DNA from: Janthinobacterium sp. PAMC25594
Lineage (GTDB): Bacteria > Pseudomonadota > Gammaproteobacteria > Burkholderiales > Burkholderiaceae_D
DNA: 64,000 nt
NCBI RefSeq assembly: GCF_019443505.1
Contig: NZ_CP080377.1
Coordinates: forward strand, 1,550,001 to 1,614,000
Direction: 5' to 3'
Of this stretch, positions 1 through 8,977 are shown one piece after another. The notes beneath the pieces are model-generated. The model searched no databases. It saw nothing but the letters and a program-made list of their open reading frames with translations, and had not been told where the DNA came from. A program made the translations under genes and the position numbers. The first letter of the stretch is position 1, and each line of letters begins with the position of its first letter.

Positions 1-145
1 AGAATTAGGGCGTTAGCGGTCAAGTATAACATTGATAAAAACCATACTGGCCCGATATGGATCAGGTTTTTACGATGTTCAACCGAAACTCATTGCTTTA
101 GCACGACAGCAAGTTTAGAGAAAAATAACGATCAAGGACACCTTC

Positions 146-784
146 ATGCAAGAAATCAAATCGAAACGCCTGTCTTTCCTGGCGCGCTTTTGCACCCTGT
201 TTGCCGGCCTCACCCTGGGCAGCGCCGTCGTGGCAGCCGCACCCGCAAGCCCTTCGCCTACCCTCGACCCCACGCCGCACGTGGCCCTGAAAACCAGCAT
301 GGGCGAGATCGTGCTGGAACTGGACCAGGAAAAAGCGCCGCAAAGCGTGGCCAATTTCTTGCAGTATGTCAAAAGCGGCTACTACAAGGGCACCGTATTT
401 CACCGCGTCATCGACGGCTTCATGATACAGGGCGGCGGCTTCGACAAGAACATGAAGCAAAAAGCCACCAAGGCGCCGATCAGGAATGAAGCGCAAAACG
501 GCTTGCAGAACGTCACCTACAGCATCGCCATGGCGCGCACGGGCGACCCGCATTCGGCCACCTCGCAGTTCTTCATCAACGTGAACAATAACGGCGCGCT
601 CGACTACCCTGGCCGCGACGGCTTCGGCTACACGGTGTTCGGCAAAGTTATCAAAGGCATGGACGTGGTCGACAAGATCAAGGCCGTGCCCGTGGTGGAC
701 AAGGGACCGCACCAGAACGTGCCAGTCACCCCCGTGGTGATCGAATCGGCGACTTTACTCAAATCAGCGCCCGCAAAACTGTAA
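146..784 (+). CDS. ppiA: Periplasmic peptidyl-prolyl cis-trans isomerase (cyclophilin A type)
   Basis: 212 residues. Isomerises prolyl peptide bonds and probably assists folding of exported proteins. The N-terminus has a basic stretch followed by a hydrophobic core ending around AAAPA (residues 20-33), which reads as a Sec signal peptide. The cyclophilin domain follows from about residue 48, with the [13 protein letters not shown] active-site block, SQFFIN and GYTVFGKV. The ATG at 146 is preceded by AAGGACA. A second, leaderless cyclophilin follows 71 bp downstream on the same strand, so the two probably supply periplasm and cytoplasm. The family is clear; the export call rests on the leader. 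Confidence 0.93.
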   Translation: MQEIKSKRLSFLARFCTLFAGLTLGSAVVAAAPASPSPTLDPTPHVALKTSMGEIVLELDQEKAPQSVANFLQYVKSGYYKGTVFHRVIDGFMIQGGGFDKNMKQKATKAPIRNEAQNGLQNVTYSIAMARTGDPHSATSQFFINVNNNGALDYPGRDGFGYTVFGKVIKGMDVVDKIKAVPVVDKGPHQNVPVTPVVIESATLLKSAPAKL

Positions 785-855
785 AATAGCGTTTTTGCGG
801 CCCTGAACCACGGGGGCCGTCGAATCATTCTTCATCTAATTTATTAAGGATCATC

Positions 856-1347
856 ATGACCTCCGTCATCATCACCACCAATCTGGGCAAGATCACCGCT
901 GAACTGGACGCCGAAAAAGCACCGAAAACGGTTGCCAACTTCCTGGCCTACATGCAAGCCGGTCACTATGACAACACGATTTTCCACCGCGTCATCGACG
1001 GCTTCATGATCCAGGGCGGCGGTTTCGAGCCAGGCATGAAACAAAAGCCTGCCGACACCACCGTGGAAAACGAAGGCAAAAACGGCCTGAAAAACGATAC
1101 CTACACCCTGGCCATGGCCCGCACGTCGGATCCGCATTCGGCATCGGCCCAGTTCTTCATCAACATCAAGAACAACAGCTTCCTCGACTACCCAGGCCAG
1201 GACGGCTGGGGCTACGCCGTGTTCGGTAAAGTCACCGAAGGCAAGGAAGTCGTCGACGCCATCCGCGCCGTGAAAACCTCGCGCGCCGGCATGTTCGCCG
1301 ATGTGCCAGTGACGGACGTCATCATCGAAAAAGTCGAAGCAGCGTAA
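856..1347 (+). CDS. ppiB: Cytoplasmic peptidyl-prolyl cis-trans isomerase (cyclophilin B type)
   Basis: 163 residues, the usual length for cytoplasmic PpiB. The protein starts directly with the cyclophilin fold and has no signal peptide. [25 protein letters not shown] and GYAVFGKV are intact. AAGGA sits 8 bases before the ATG. It is very similar to the gene just upstream apart from the missing leader and a shorter C-terminus, so the pair looks like an old tandem duplication with compartment specialisation. lpxH follows after about 80 bp on the same strand, an order common in Burkholderiales. Confidence 0.95.
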   Translation: MTSVIITTNLGKITAELDAEKAPKTVANFLAYMQAGHYDNTIFHRVIDGFMIQGGGFEPGMKQKPADTTVENEGKNGLKNDTYTLAMARTSDPHSASAQFFINIKNNSFLDYPGQDGWGYAVFGKVTEGKEVVDAIRAVKTSRAGMFADVPVTDVIIEKVEAA

Positions 1348-1427
1348 TCAAGCTACAGCATCATGAATAACAGGCATTGCAGCGTTTTCGCCTCTCCATG
1401 CACTTCACTTCTTGGGAGCGTTGAACG

Positions 1428-2189
1428 ATGACAATGCCTGCCGCACTCTTTATTTCCGACCTGCATCTGCAGAGCTCGCACCCGCGCACCAGCGCGGCGT
1501 TTCTTTCTTTCCTGGAACACCATGCGCAATATGCGCAAGCGCTGTATCTATTAGGCGACCTGTTCGAATACTGGGCCGGCGACGATGACCTGGAAGACCC
1601 GTTCAATGCGCGCATGACGGCCGCCATCCGCGCCGTCAGCGATGCCGGCGTGCACGTGTACTGGATAGCCGGCAACCGCGACTTTCTTGTCGGCTCCGGC
1701 TTTGCCGCCGCCGCCGGCGCCACCCTGCTCAGCGAACCGCATGTGGCCACGATTGCCGGCCGGCGCATCGTCTTGCTGCATGGCGATGCCGAATGCACGA
1801 AAGACGTGCAATACATGGAGTTTCGCGCCATGGTGCGCCAACCCGCCTGGCAAAAACAGTTCCTGTCCATGCCGCTGGCGCAGCGCAAGGCCATCATCGA
1901 TGGTTTGCGCCAGAGCAGCCGCGCGCACAATGGCGAAAAATCCATGGATATCATGGATGTCACCCCCGATGCGGTGGCGCAAGTGTTTGCCGAACAGGCG
2001 AGCACCATCATGATCCACGGCCACACGCACCGCCCTGCCCTGCACCAGGTCGACCATACCTTGCGCTATGTCCTGCCCGACTGGGAATGCGACGTCACGC
2101 CGCCGCAACAGCCACGCGGCGGCTGGATCGCCATCGATGCACGCGGCAACATCACGCGCCATGACCTGAGCGGCGAGATCATCGACTAG
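1428..2189 (+). CDS. lpxH: UDP-2,3-diacylglucosamine diphosphatase
   Basis: 253 residues. Hydrolyses UDP-2,3-diacylglucosamine to lipid X and UMP in lipid A synthesis, peripherally at the inner membrane. The calcineurin-like phosphoesterase motifs appear in order: SDLHL near residue 10, GDLFEYW near 43, GNRD near 86, LHGD near 121 and HGHTH near 198. These supply the metal ligands. Length and motif spacing match LpxH rather than LpxI or LpxG. It is co-directional with the cyclophilin genes, and no strong terminator is visible between them. Confidence 0.95.
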   Translation: MTMPAALFISDLHLQSSHPRTSAAFLSFLEHHAQYAQALYLLGDLFEYWAGDDDLEDPFNARMTAAIRAVSDAGVHVYWIAGNRDFLVGSGFAAAAGATLLSEPHVATIAGRRIVLLHGDAECTKDVQYMEFRAMVRQPAWQKQFLSMPLAQRKAIIDGLRQSSRAHNGEKSMDIMDVTPDAVAQVFAEQASTIMIHGHTHRPALHQVDHTLRYVLPDWECDVTPPQQPRGGWIAIDARGNITRHDLSGEIID

Positions 2190-2258
2190 GCTTGCGCCGA
2201 CCGCCGCACAGGCGTTTGTCCGATAGCCGCGCCCGCCTGGCCTTGCTGTAATGGCGCC

Positions 2259-2978
2259 ATGCACACAGTTTATATCGGCACGGCCGGCTGGAGCCTTTCC
2301 AGCGCCGCCGCCAGCCACTTCCCCCTCGATGGCAGCCATCTGCAGCGCTATGCCCAGGTCTTGCCTTGCGTGGAAATCAACAGTTCCTTCTACCGCCCGC
2401 ACCAACCCGCCACGTATGCGCGCTGGGCCGCCAGCGTGCCCGAGCACTTTCGCTTCAGCGTGAAATTGCCGCGCAGCATCACACACGAACGGCGCTTGCG
2501 CGACTGTACGGCCGAACTGGAGCGCTTTGCGGGAGAAGTCATGCAACTGGGGAATAAACTGGGCTGCGTGCTGGTGCAGCTGCCGCCCAGCCTGCGCTTT
2601 GATGGGGACGTGGCCGGCGCATTTTTCCATGCGCTGCGCCAGCGCTTCGACGGCATGCTCGCTTGCGAAGCGCGCCACGCCAGCTGGTTCGCGGCGGACG
2701 CGACCGAGCTGTTAACGATGCTGCGCATCACCCGCGTGCGCGCCGATCCGCCCGCCGGCCAGCCCGGCCCGCACGTGCCGACAACGAGCGTGGCGTATTT
2801 CCGCCTGCACGGCAGCCCCAAAATATACTACTCGGACTATCCGGCCAGCGCTCTGGCGGCGCTGGCCGCCGAATGGCGCGCATCGGCGCATGCGAACAGC
2901 TGGTTCATCTTCGACAACACGGCGGCCGGGGCCGCCCTGTTCAATGCGCTGGACTTGCAGGCGCGGATCACCGCCTAA
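2259..2978 (+). CDS. DUF72 family protein
   Basis: 239 residues. The opening YIGTAGWSL, the block CVEINSSFYR and the later FRLHGSP and ADPPA segments are those of the DUF72 (YecE) TIM-barrel-like family. The biochemical role is not established. The coding frame ends at 2978 and overlaps by 4 bp the end of the oppositely oriented NHL-repeat gene, so the two converge with no space for a separate terminator. No signal peptide or membrane segment is seen. The family call is firm; function is unknown. Confidence 0.85.
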   Translation: MHTVYIGTAGWSLSSAAASHFPLDGSHLQRYAQVLPCVEINSSFYRPHQPATYARWAASVPEHFRFSVKLPRSITHERRLRDCTAELERFAGEVMQLGNKLGCVLVQLPPSLRFDGDVAGAFFHALRQRFDGMLACEARHASWFAADATELLTMLRITRVRADPPAGQPGPHVPTTSVAYFRLHGSPKIYYSDYPASALAALAAEWRASAHANSWFIFDNTAAGAALFNALDLQARITA

Positions 2979-5218
2979 TGCAACGGCGTCTGCAGCACCG
3001 CCTGGGTCGTGAAGCCGTACAAGGTACCGTTGCCGAAGGCGAGGATACTGATGTCCGGATGGCCCCATGCCAATGCAGGCGTGGAAATGACGCCAGCCGT
3101 ATCGATCTTGCGCACCCAGCCCTGACCGCTCAGGTACAGATTGTCGCTCGCGTCGAAGGCCAGGCTGGGCGCCCCTGTAAACGGCAAGCCGCCCACGCCT
3201 GGCGGACCATCGCCGCCGCTGCCCTTGTTGAGGGTACCGGCAAAAATGCTGGCCTTGCCAGTGCGATCGACCCTGAAGACGACTTGATGCACATGATCGT
3301 CAAAATACAGATTGCCCTTGCTGTCAAAAACCAGGCTGCCCGGGTCCATATATTGCCAATTGTAACCAGTCTCGCCCAGCGAGCGCATCATGGCTTCAAA
3401 TGACACAAACGCCGAGAACGTTCCGCCGGGAGGACGGCGGAAGATGCCGTCACGACCCCAGCCCAGCCAGGCCATATAGCCATCCTTGTCGATCGCCAGC
3501 CGAGACTGCAAAGACTTGCCGGTGCCGGCAGGCAAAGCTTCCTGCGTCGACACCTGGCCATCCTTGCTGATCTTGCGCAAGTTAAACGCGGTGCCGGCCG
3601 CTGCCTTGTCGGCAAAATAGACGGCGCCATCCTTGTCGCAAGCGATTGCGACAGGACCAAACATGGTCGCGCTGGCGCGCGGCCCATCATTGCTGCCGGC
3701 GACACCAGCGATGCCCGCGTAAACGCTGAATGCGCCATCCGGAGTGACACGGCGTAACACCTTGTTTGACATATCGAGCAAATAGACGTTGCCGGCAGGA
3801 TCGCTGCACATGCCCGAGGTACCCACGTATCCCACACGGGCAGCCCCGCCGACAGCCTCGATCACCTGCATGTTACCTGGCATGAAAGGCATGGCGGACA
3901 ACACCTTTGTCGCATCGAACCGGACCAACCGGTGCTTGCTGGCATCGTGGACTATCATGCCGCCCGAAGACTCCAGCAACAGGGAGTTGAGATACGTCCA
4001 GCCGGCGGAAGCGCCAGCCGCATCGGTCACCGTCCCGCCCACCAGGGTCGTCACTCTGCCATCCGGAGTGACGCGGCGAATAGAGGCGGTATCGGCCAGC
4101 AGCACATTGCCGTCACGGTCAGTGGCCATGCCGCGGATGTTACTAAAGCTGGCGGCGGCGCCTTTGCCATCCGCGCTCACGCGCTTGTTGCTTCCCGCAA
4201 CCACGACGGCCACGCCCTGCTGCCAACGATATAGCCGGCTGCCAGCGCCTTCGCTGAAGTAAATCGTGCCGCTGGCATCGACGGCCAGTTGCGATGGGGA
4301 TATCCGGAACCCCTTGCCATCAACCAGCTTTTCAGAGCTGACGAGGCCTGCGGGCGTCACCCGGCGAATCATTTGCCGCTCAGCATCAGCAAGCAGGACA
4401 TCGCCATTGCTATCGATGGCCATGCCCGTAGTCCAGCCGAATTGCGCCAGCGCCCCTTGCCCATCAGCGATCACCGCTTCCGAAGCAGACCCGTCGCATG
4501 CCGCGCTGCGTTGTCCCGCCACCGTGCTGACCACGCCGGCTGGCGTAATCTTGCGCAAGAGGGTATTGCAATTCTCGAAAAGATACAGATTCGCCTCGCG
4601 ATCGATGACCAGGGTCGAAATCCCGCTACTCATGTGGAAAGTGGCTGCGGTTGCGGCGCCATCGTCGGCGCCCGGCTTGCCGGAAATACCCGCGTACACG
4701 CTCAAGGCGCCGGCTGGCGTGACCTTATGGATGACTTGCCGGACAGCATCGGCGATATAATAGTTGCCGGCCGCATCTTGCACCATGCCGGACACATTCT
4801 GGATTTTTTCCTGCACGCCGGCCAGCACAACGGGCAGGCAACGCACGGCCAAGGTGTTGACGTCGGCATTGCCCACCGTCGCCGCGCCCCTGGCGATGCT
4901 GCAACCGAGACCCTCGGACGTGCTGTCGATCTTGCCATCGTAGCTGGCGCCCGGCGCCAGCTTGCCCGCAAAGTGAAAGGCGCCGTTGGCGTTAACGGTG
5001 ACTTTGTCGCTACCGTTCGCCAGCACCACCTGGGCGCCGGGCACCAAGCCGCTGACCGTGCCGCCTACCAGGTAGCCAGGCGCTTCAGCCACCGGCACGA
5101 CCGGCGCACCAGCATCGCTGGAACCACCGGAACCGCCGCCGCAGGCGCTCAGTCCTATTAACAAGGTGACGCCGCAGGCCGCGCGCCCCAACAGACTCTG
5201 TTTCTCCATGCACTTCAT
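2975..5218 (-). CDS. NHL-repeat (beta-propeller) lipoprotein
   Basis: About 747 residues from the ATG at 5218; an in-frame ATG at 5272 would add 18 residues with an atypically long basic leader, so I prefer the internal start. The N-terminus is a lipoprotein signal ending in the lipobox LSAC followed by a Gly/Ser-rich tether. The rest contains at least nine NHL-like blades with D-x-x-G-N-x-Y-x-x-D cores, such as DRDGNVLLAD and DPAGNVYLLD, typical of extracytoplasmic propellers that bind proteins or carbohydrates. The ligand is unknown. It stands alone, divergent from the GntR/ABC operon and convergent with the DUF72 gene. Confidence 0.8.
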   Translation of the reverse strand: MKCMEKQSLLGRAACGVTLLIGLSACGGGSGGSSDAGAPVVPVAEAPGYLVGGTVSGLVPGAQVVLANGSDKVTVNANGAFHFAGKLAPGASYDGKIDSTSEGLGCSIARGAATVGNADVNTLAVRCLPVVLAGVQEKIQNVSGMVQDAAGNYYIADAVRQVIHKVTPAGALSVYAGISGKPGADDGAATAATFHMSSGISTLVIDREANLYLFENCNTLLRKITPAGVVSTVAGQRSAACDGSASEAVIADGQGALAQFGWTTGMAIDSNGDVLLADAERQMIRRVTPAGLVSSEKLVDGKGFRISPSQLAVDASGTIYFSEGAGSRLYRWQQGVAVVVAGSNKRVSADGKGAAASFSNIRGMATDRDGNVLLADTASIRRVTPDGRVTTLVGGTVTDAAGASAGWTYLNSLLLESSGGMIVHDASKHRLVRFDATKVLSAMPFMPGNMQVIEAVGGAARVGYVGTSGMCSDPAGNVYLLDMSNKVLRRVTPDGAFSVYAGIAGVAGSNDGPRASATMFGPVAIACDKDGAVYFADKAAAGTAFNLRKISKDGQVSTQEALPAGTGKSLQSRLAIDKDGYMAWLGWGRDGIFRRPPGGTFSAFVSFEAMMRSLGETGYNWQYMDPGSLVFDSKGNLYFDDHVHQVVFRVDRTGKASIFAGTLNKGSGGDGPPGVGGLPFTGAPSLAFDASDNLYLSGQGWVRKIDTAGVISTPALAWGHPDISILAFGNGTLYGFTTQAVLQTPLH

Positions 5219-5334
5219 TCTCATCGTTGCTTTCATTACTGTTGAAGAAGATTTTCGCCGAGTAGTTGCCATTGGGCATTATTCGAGAGCCAGCATATTA
5301 CCCGTTTAACAATGTTGAAAATACACAGATTGTA

Positions 5335-5372
5335 TTGACATGCGATTTTTTACTGTTATAGTTAACTACAAC
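5335..5372 (+). promoter_or_regulatory. Promoter with overlapping palindromic operator of the GntR/ABC operon
   Basis: TTGACA at 5335-5340 and TATAGT at 5357-5362 are separated by 16 bp, an almost consensus sigma-70 promoter. An 18-bp near-perfect palindrome at 5355-5372 (core TAGTTAACTA, outer GTT/AAC) covers the -10 element. The next gene is a YtrA-type GntR repressor, a class that usually represses its own operon by binding such a site, so this is the likely autoregulatory operator. Confidence 0.75.
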
Positions 5373-5399
5373 ACCAAACAACCATATCAGGGAGCCCCG

Positions 5400-5459
5400 A
5401 TGCCTACCGCATTTTTCACGCGCCGCGCCGCCCCGCCCTTGTTGGAGCGCATCCCATGA
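5400..5459 (+). CDS. Possible 19-residue leader peptide of the GntR/ABC operon
   Basis: An ATG at 5400, 4 bases after GGGAG, opens a 19-codon frame (MPTAFFTRRAAPPLLERIP) whose TGA at 5457-5459 overlaps the ATG of the GntR gene at 5456. This arrangement would couple translation of the regulator to the leader. The frame is short and could arise by chance. The good ribosome site and exact stop/start overlap are the only support. Confidence 0.4.
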   Translation: MPTAFFTRRAAPPLLERIP

Positions 5460-5836
5460 GCGCGGCATGGAACGACAATAGCCCCATCTACCGCCAGCTC
5501 AAGGCCCGGGTGGTGGGCATGATGCTCGATGGCGTGCTGCAGTCCGGCGACGCCCTGCCGTCGGTGCGCCAGGTGGCGGCCGATTATCAATTGAATCCCA
5601 TCACGGTGTCGCGCGCCTATCAGGAACTGGTCGACGATGCCCTGGTGGAAAAACGCAGAGGACTCGGCATGTATGTCCTGGAAGGCGCGCGCGATAAATT
5701 GCTGGCCAGTGAACGCGAGCGCTTCATGCGCGAAGAATGGCCGGCGATGCTGGAACGCATCACGCAACTGGGCCTGGACCTCGATCAACTACTGCAAGCG
5801 AGCCGCGACAGTGGCGCACAGGGAGAGAGCACATGA
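5456..5836 (+). CDS. GntR family transcriptional regulator, YtrA type
   Basis: 126 residues, the short YtrA size: an N-terminal winged helix (residues about 8-75, with PIYRQLK, SGDALPSVRQVA and NPITVSRAYQEL) and only a brief helical dimerisation tail instead of a ligand domain. Family members usually repress an adjacent ABC operon and respond to cell-wall-active compounds or redox cues. Its TGA overlaps the ATG of the ATPase gene (ATGA), so the regulator is the first full cistron of a coupled three-gene operon. A palindrome over the upstream -10 element suggests autorepression. The inducer is unknown. Confidence 0.88.
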   Translation: MSAAWNDNSPIYRQLKARVVGMMLDGVLQSGDALPSVRQVAADYQLNPITVSRAYQELVDDALVEKRRGLGMYVLEGARDKLLASERERFMREEWPAMLERITQLGLDLDQLLQASRDSGAQGEST

Positions 5837-6705
5837 ATGCATTGAACAACGATAGCGTCATCAGCGCGCGCGGCTTGCGCAAGCAATATGGCAAGCAGGT
5901 GGCCATCGACGGCATCAGCTTTGATATCGCGCCAGGGCGCATCGTCGGCCTGATCGGACCTAACGGCTCCGGCAAGACCACCACCTTGAAAGCAATCCTC
6001 GGCCTGACGGGCTTCGAAGGCGACCTGTCCGTGCTGGGACGCGACCCGCGCGTGCAGCGCGACGCGCTGATGGAGGACGTGTGTTTCATCGCCGATGTGG
6101 CCATCTTGCCGGGCTGGCTGCGCGTGCGCGACGCAATCGATTTTGTCGCCGGCGTGCATCCGCGCTTCGACCGCAGCAAGGCCGAGCGCTACCTGGCCCA
6201 CACCAAGCTGGCGCCGAAGATGCGGGTCAAGAGCATGTCAAAAGGCATGATCGTGCAATTGCACCTGGCGCTGGTGATGGCCATCGACGCCAGGCTGCTG
6301 GTCCTGGATGAACCGACCCTGGGCCTGGACATCCTGTACCGCAAACAGTTTTACCAGAACCTGCTGGAAGACTATTTCGACGAAAACAAGACCATCATCA
6401 TCACCACGCACCAGATCGAGGAAGTCGAGCATATCCTCAGCGACCTGATGTTTATTCGCGACGGCAAGATCGTGCTGGCCTCGTCGATGGAAGAGGTGGG
6501 CGAACGCTACATTGAAGTGATGGTGGGGCCGCAGCACGTGAATCCGGCGCGCGCGCTGCAGCCGATCAGCGAACGCAGCGTATTCGGCAAGTCCGTGATG
6601 CTGTTCGATGGCGTCGCCCGCAGCCAGCTGGCCACCCTGGGAGAATTACACACGCCGAGCCTGGCGGACCTGTTTGTCGCGACCATGAAAGGATCGTACC
6701 CATGA
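5833..6705 (+). CDS. ABC transporter ATP-binding protein (YtrB-like)
   Basis: 290 residues, starting at the ATG that overlaps the GntR stop. Walker A is GPNGSGKTT, Walker B is LLVLDEPTLGLD, the H-loop is TTHQIEEVE. The signature region reads MSKGM rather than LSGGQ, as is usual in the YtrB/EcsA-like exporter branch. It should energise the membrane protein encoded immediately downstream (4-bp ATGA overlap). In this family the pump generally deals with bacitracin-like or membrane-active agents, but nothing here identifies the substrate. Confidence 0.9.
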   Translation: MNALNNDSVISARGLRKQYGKQVAIDGISFDIAPGRIVGLIGPNGSGKTTTLKAILGLTGFEGDLSVLGRDPRVQRDALMEDVCFIADVAILPGWLRVRDAIDFVAGVHPRFDRSKAERYLAHTKLAPKMRVKSMSKGMIVQLHLALVMAIDARLLVLDEPTLGLDILYRKQFYQNLLEDYFDENKTIIITTHQIEEVEHILSDLMFIRDGKIVLASSMEEVGERYIEVMVGPQHVNPARALQPISERSVFGKSVMLFDGVARSQLATLGELHTPSLADLFVATMKGSYP

Positions 6706-7700
6706 GCATCACCCCTGTGAACAAGATGAAATGGCTGATCCGGCGCGAATTATGGGAGCACAAGGGCATGCTGCTGTGGACGCCCGCCATTATCGGCATC
6801 GTCATGACGCTGCTGGCCGCCCTGATGACGGCAGGCGCCGTCGCCAAGCTCAAGATGCGCACGGCGCTGATCATCAACGGCGAAGAGATGTCCTGGAGCG
6901 CCGTCTTCAACACCCGGACCTTGAGCCCGCGCCGGACGGAAATCATCGACACCATCGCCAACAACTATACCTACGTGGCCGCGCCGCTGTTCCTGGCCCT
7001 GGGCTTCCTGGTATTTTTCTATTGCCTGAGCGCCCTGTATGACGACCGCCGCGACCGCAGCCTGCTGTTCTGGAAGTCGCTGCCCGTCTCCGACGCCCAA
7101 ACGGTGCTGTCGAAGCTGGCCATCGCCATCGTCGTCACGCCGCTGATCGTGGTCGCCGCGGCCTGCCTTACCTCGCTGGCGCTGATCCTGATCCTGAGCG
7201 GCGTGCTGGCGCTCAACGGCATCTATGTCTTTACGGAACTGCTGGCCGCGCCGGGCTTGTATCTCGGCCCGTTGCGCCTGTTCGGCCTGATTCCCGTCTA
7301 TGCCCTGTGGGCCTTGCCCACCGTGGGCTGGTTGCTGATGGTATCGAGCTGGGCACGCTCGAAGGTCCTGTTCTGGGCCCTCGGCGTGCCACTGCTGCTG
7401 CTGATCCTGACCGTCTGGGTCGGCAAGCTGAGCATGACGGAAACCGATATCGGCTGGATACAAATGAACGTGATCGCGCGCGCCCTGCTGGGCACGATTC
7501 CAGGCAGCTGGTACCTCTTCGAGCCGGGACTGCTGCCGCACCTCAACACCATGGCACCAGGCTCGCAGATGGCGCGCATCGACATCTTCGCCAACTCCTG
7601 GTCCAGCCTGGCCATGCCAGCGGCCTGGCTGGGAGCGGTGGCGGGCGCCACCATGATCTACGCCGCCATCCGCCTGCGCGGCTGGCGCGAAGAAGGCTGA
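6702..7700 (+). CDS. ABC transporter permease (YtrC/D-like)
   Basis: 332 residues with six clear hydrophobic segments: about 25-47, 90-115, 140-172, 190-215, 225-245 and 302-325. The large loop after the first segment and the motif YDDRRDRSLLFWKSLPVSD after the second are typical of ABC-2 type permeases of the Ytr/Ecs group. The start overlaps the ATPase stop by 4 bp, so the two are made together. A strong hairpin ends the operon at 7714. Substrate unknown. Confidence 0.87.
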   Translation: MSITPVNKMKWLIRRELWEHKGMLLWTPAIIGIVMTLLAALMTAGAVAKLKMRTALIINGEEMSWSAVFNTRTLSPRRTEIIDTIANNYTYVAAPLFLALGFLVFFYCLSALYDDRRDRSLLFWKSLPVSDAQTVLSKLAIAIVVTPLIVVAAACLTSLALILILSGVLALNGIYVFTELLAAPGLYLGPLRLFGLIPVYALWALPTVGWLLMVSSWARSKVLFWALGVPLLLLILTVWVGKLSMTETDIGWIQMNVIARALLGTIPGSWYLFEPGLLPHLNTMAPGSQMARIDIFANSWSSLAMPAAWLGAVAGATMIYAAIRLRGWREEG

Positions 7701-7713
7701 GCTGGGTGGCGCC

Positions 7714-7744
7714 CTGCGCGTATGCCAGCCCGGCATACGCGCAG
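7714..7744. terminator. Strong hairpin between convergent ABC operon and udk
   Basis: A perfect 13-bp stem (CTGCGCGTATGCC pairing with its complement at 7732-7744) closes a 5-base loop. It lies 13 bp after the permease stop and 14 bp before the udk stop, so it can end transcripts from both sides. There is no long T run, so it may work as a bidirectional barrier or need Rho. Confidence 0.6.
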
Positions 7745-7758
7745 CTGGCCGGCTGGAA

Positions 7759-8400
7759 TCAGGCCCGCGTCAACTGGCCGATCACGCTGGCCACCTTGGC
7801 GGTGATCATGTCGACGGCGGGGCCGTTCGCGCCATGCGGCAAAATGACATCGGCATTGCGCTTGGTCGGTTCGATGAATTGCTTGTGCATGGGGCGCACG
7901 GTTTCCAGATACTGCTCGATGACGCTTTCCACCGAGCGGCCGCGTTCCGTGATATCGCGTTGCATGCGGCGGATGAAGCGCACGTCGGAGGCGGTATCGA
8001 CAAAGATCTTCAGCGACATCATGTCGCGCAAGTCTTCGTCATACAAGGCAAACAGGCCTTCGATGACGATCACCGGCGCCGGTTTGACGGGAATGGTCCT
8101 GCTGGAGCGATTGTGCAGCGTGAAGTCGTACTCGGGCATCTCGATCGCTTCGCCATTGCGCAAGGCCTGGATGTGCTGCACCAGCAATGACCACTCGAAC
8201 GCCTGCGGATGGTCGTAATTCTGCTGGCGCCGCACTTCAGGAGTGAGGTGCGTCTGGTCGCGGTAGTAATCGTCCTGCATCACGACCGAGACCATGTCGG
8301 CGCCAAAGGACGCCAGCACCTGCTGTGATACGGTGGACTTGCCACTGCCGCTTCCGCCAGCGACACCAATAACAAACGGTTGGAAGGAAATAGTATTCAT
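7759..8400 (-). CDS. udk: Uridine kinase
   Basis: 213 residues. Phosphorylates uridine and cytidine in pyrimidine salvage. The P-loop GGSGSGKST sits at residues 12-20, followed by QDDYYRD, NYDHPQAF, VIVIEGLFAL and RRMQRDITERGR, all characteristic of Udk. I chose the ATG at 8400, which gives the normal family length. A longer open frame runs further upstream but only as a shadow of the DUF2199 gene. Confidence 0.95.
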   Translation of the reverse strand: MNTISFQPFVIGVAGGSGSGKSTVSQQVLASFGADMVSVVMQDDYYRDQTHLTPEVRRQQNYDHPQAFEWSLLVQHIQALRNGEAIEMPEYDFTLHNRSSRTIPVKPAPVIVIEGLFALYDEDLRDMMSLKIFVDTASDVRFIRRMQRDITERGRSVESVIEQYLETVRPMHKQFIEPTKRNADVILPHGANGPAVDMITAKVASVIGQLTRA

Positions 8401-8459
8401 GCCGAATGATACCGGAAACATGAGCGGACTGACAGGGAGCGGCTGCAAAGCCGGGCCTG

Positions 8460-8963
8460 TCACGCGCCATGCATCAGCCGTGCATACAGCTCGGCCACCC
8501 GCTCGGCCGTGATGCCGTCGCGCTGCTCCACCGCCAGCGGGTGATCGGTCGGCTCCAGCTCGATTGCCGGACGTATGCCATCGTCGCGCAGGTGGACGCG
8601 GGTTTTCAGGTTCAGGGTAGCCGGATACACGGGCAGCTGCGTGCTGAGCCAGCCGAAGAAGGGGCCGATGTGCGCGCGCTGCGCGTCGTTGAAGCACGCG
8701 TCCCAGGCGTGGAAACTCTCGCCGCTGAGCGACACCCACACGCCCCAGCTGAATGGCTCGTCCGAGCCATGCACGGGGATGTCGAGGGTGGCGCGCACGA
8801 AGCAGTGTTCGCCGTCGACGATGCAGGCGTCGCTGTCGAGCTGGCAGCGCGCTTCGCGCTCCGCGGGCGCCATCTGGTCCATCAGCCACGGCGCATCGGC
8901 GCCGAAGCTGGGCATGCCCGTGTGGGTCTCGCCGCAGGAGCGGCACAGGAAGGAAAACGTCAC
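8460..8963 (-). CDS. DUF2199 domain protein
   Basis: 167 residues from a GTG at 8963. The N-terminal CRSC pair, LDSDACIVDGEHCFVRATLDIPV and the central FSWGVWVSLS block match the DUF2199 family of small cytoplasmic proteins of unknown role. The two cysteines could bind a metal with the nearby His, which is inference only. The ribosome site is weak, and an in-frame ATG 16 codons in is an alternative start. It lies between udk and the yceH-like gene on the same strand. Confidence 0.8.
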   Translation of the reverse strand: MTFSFLCRSCGETHTGMPSFGADAPWLMDQMAPAEREARCQLDSDACIVDGEHCFVRATLDIPVHGSDEPFSWGVWVSLSGESFHAWDACFNDAQRAHIGPFFGWLSTQLPVYPATLNLKTRVHLRDDGIRPAIELEPTDHPLAVEQRDGITAERVAELYARLMHGA

Positions 8964-8977
8964 GCGCTGATGCCGCT

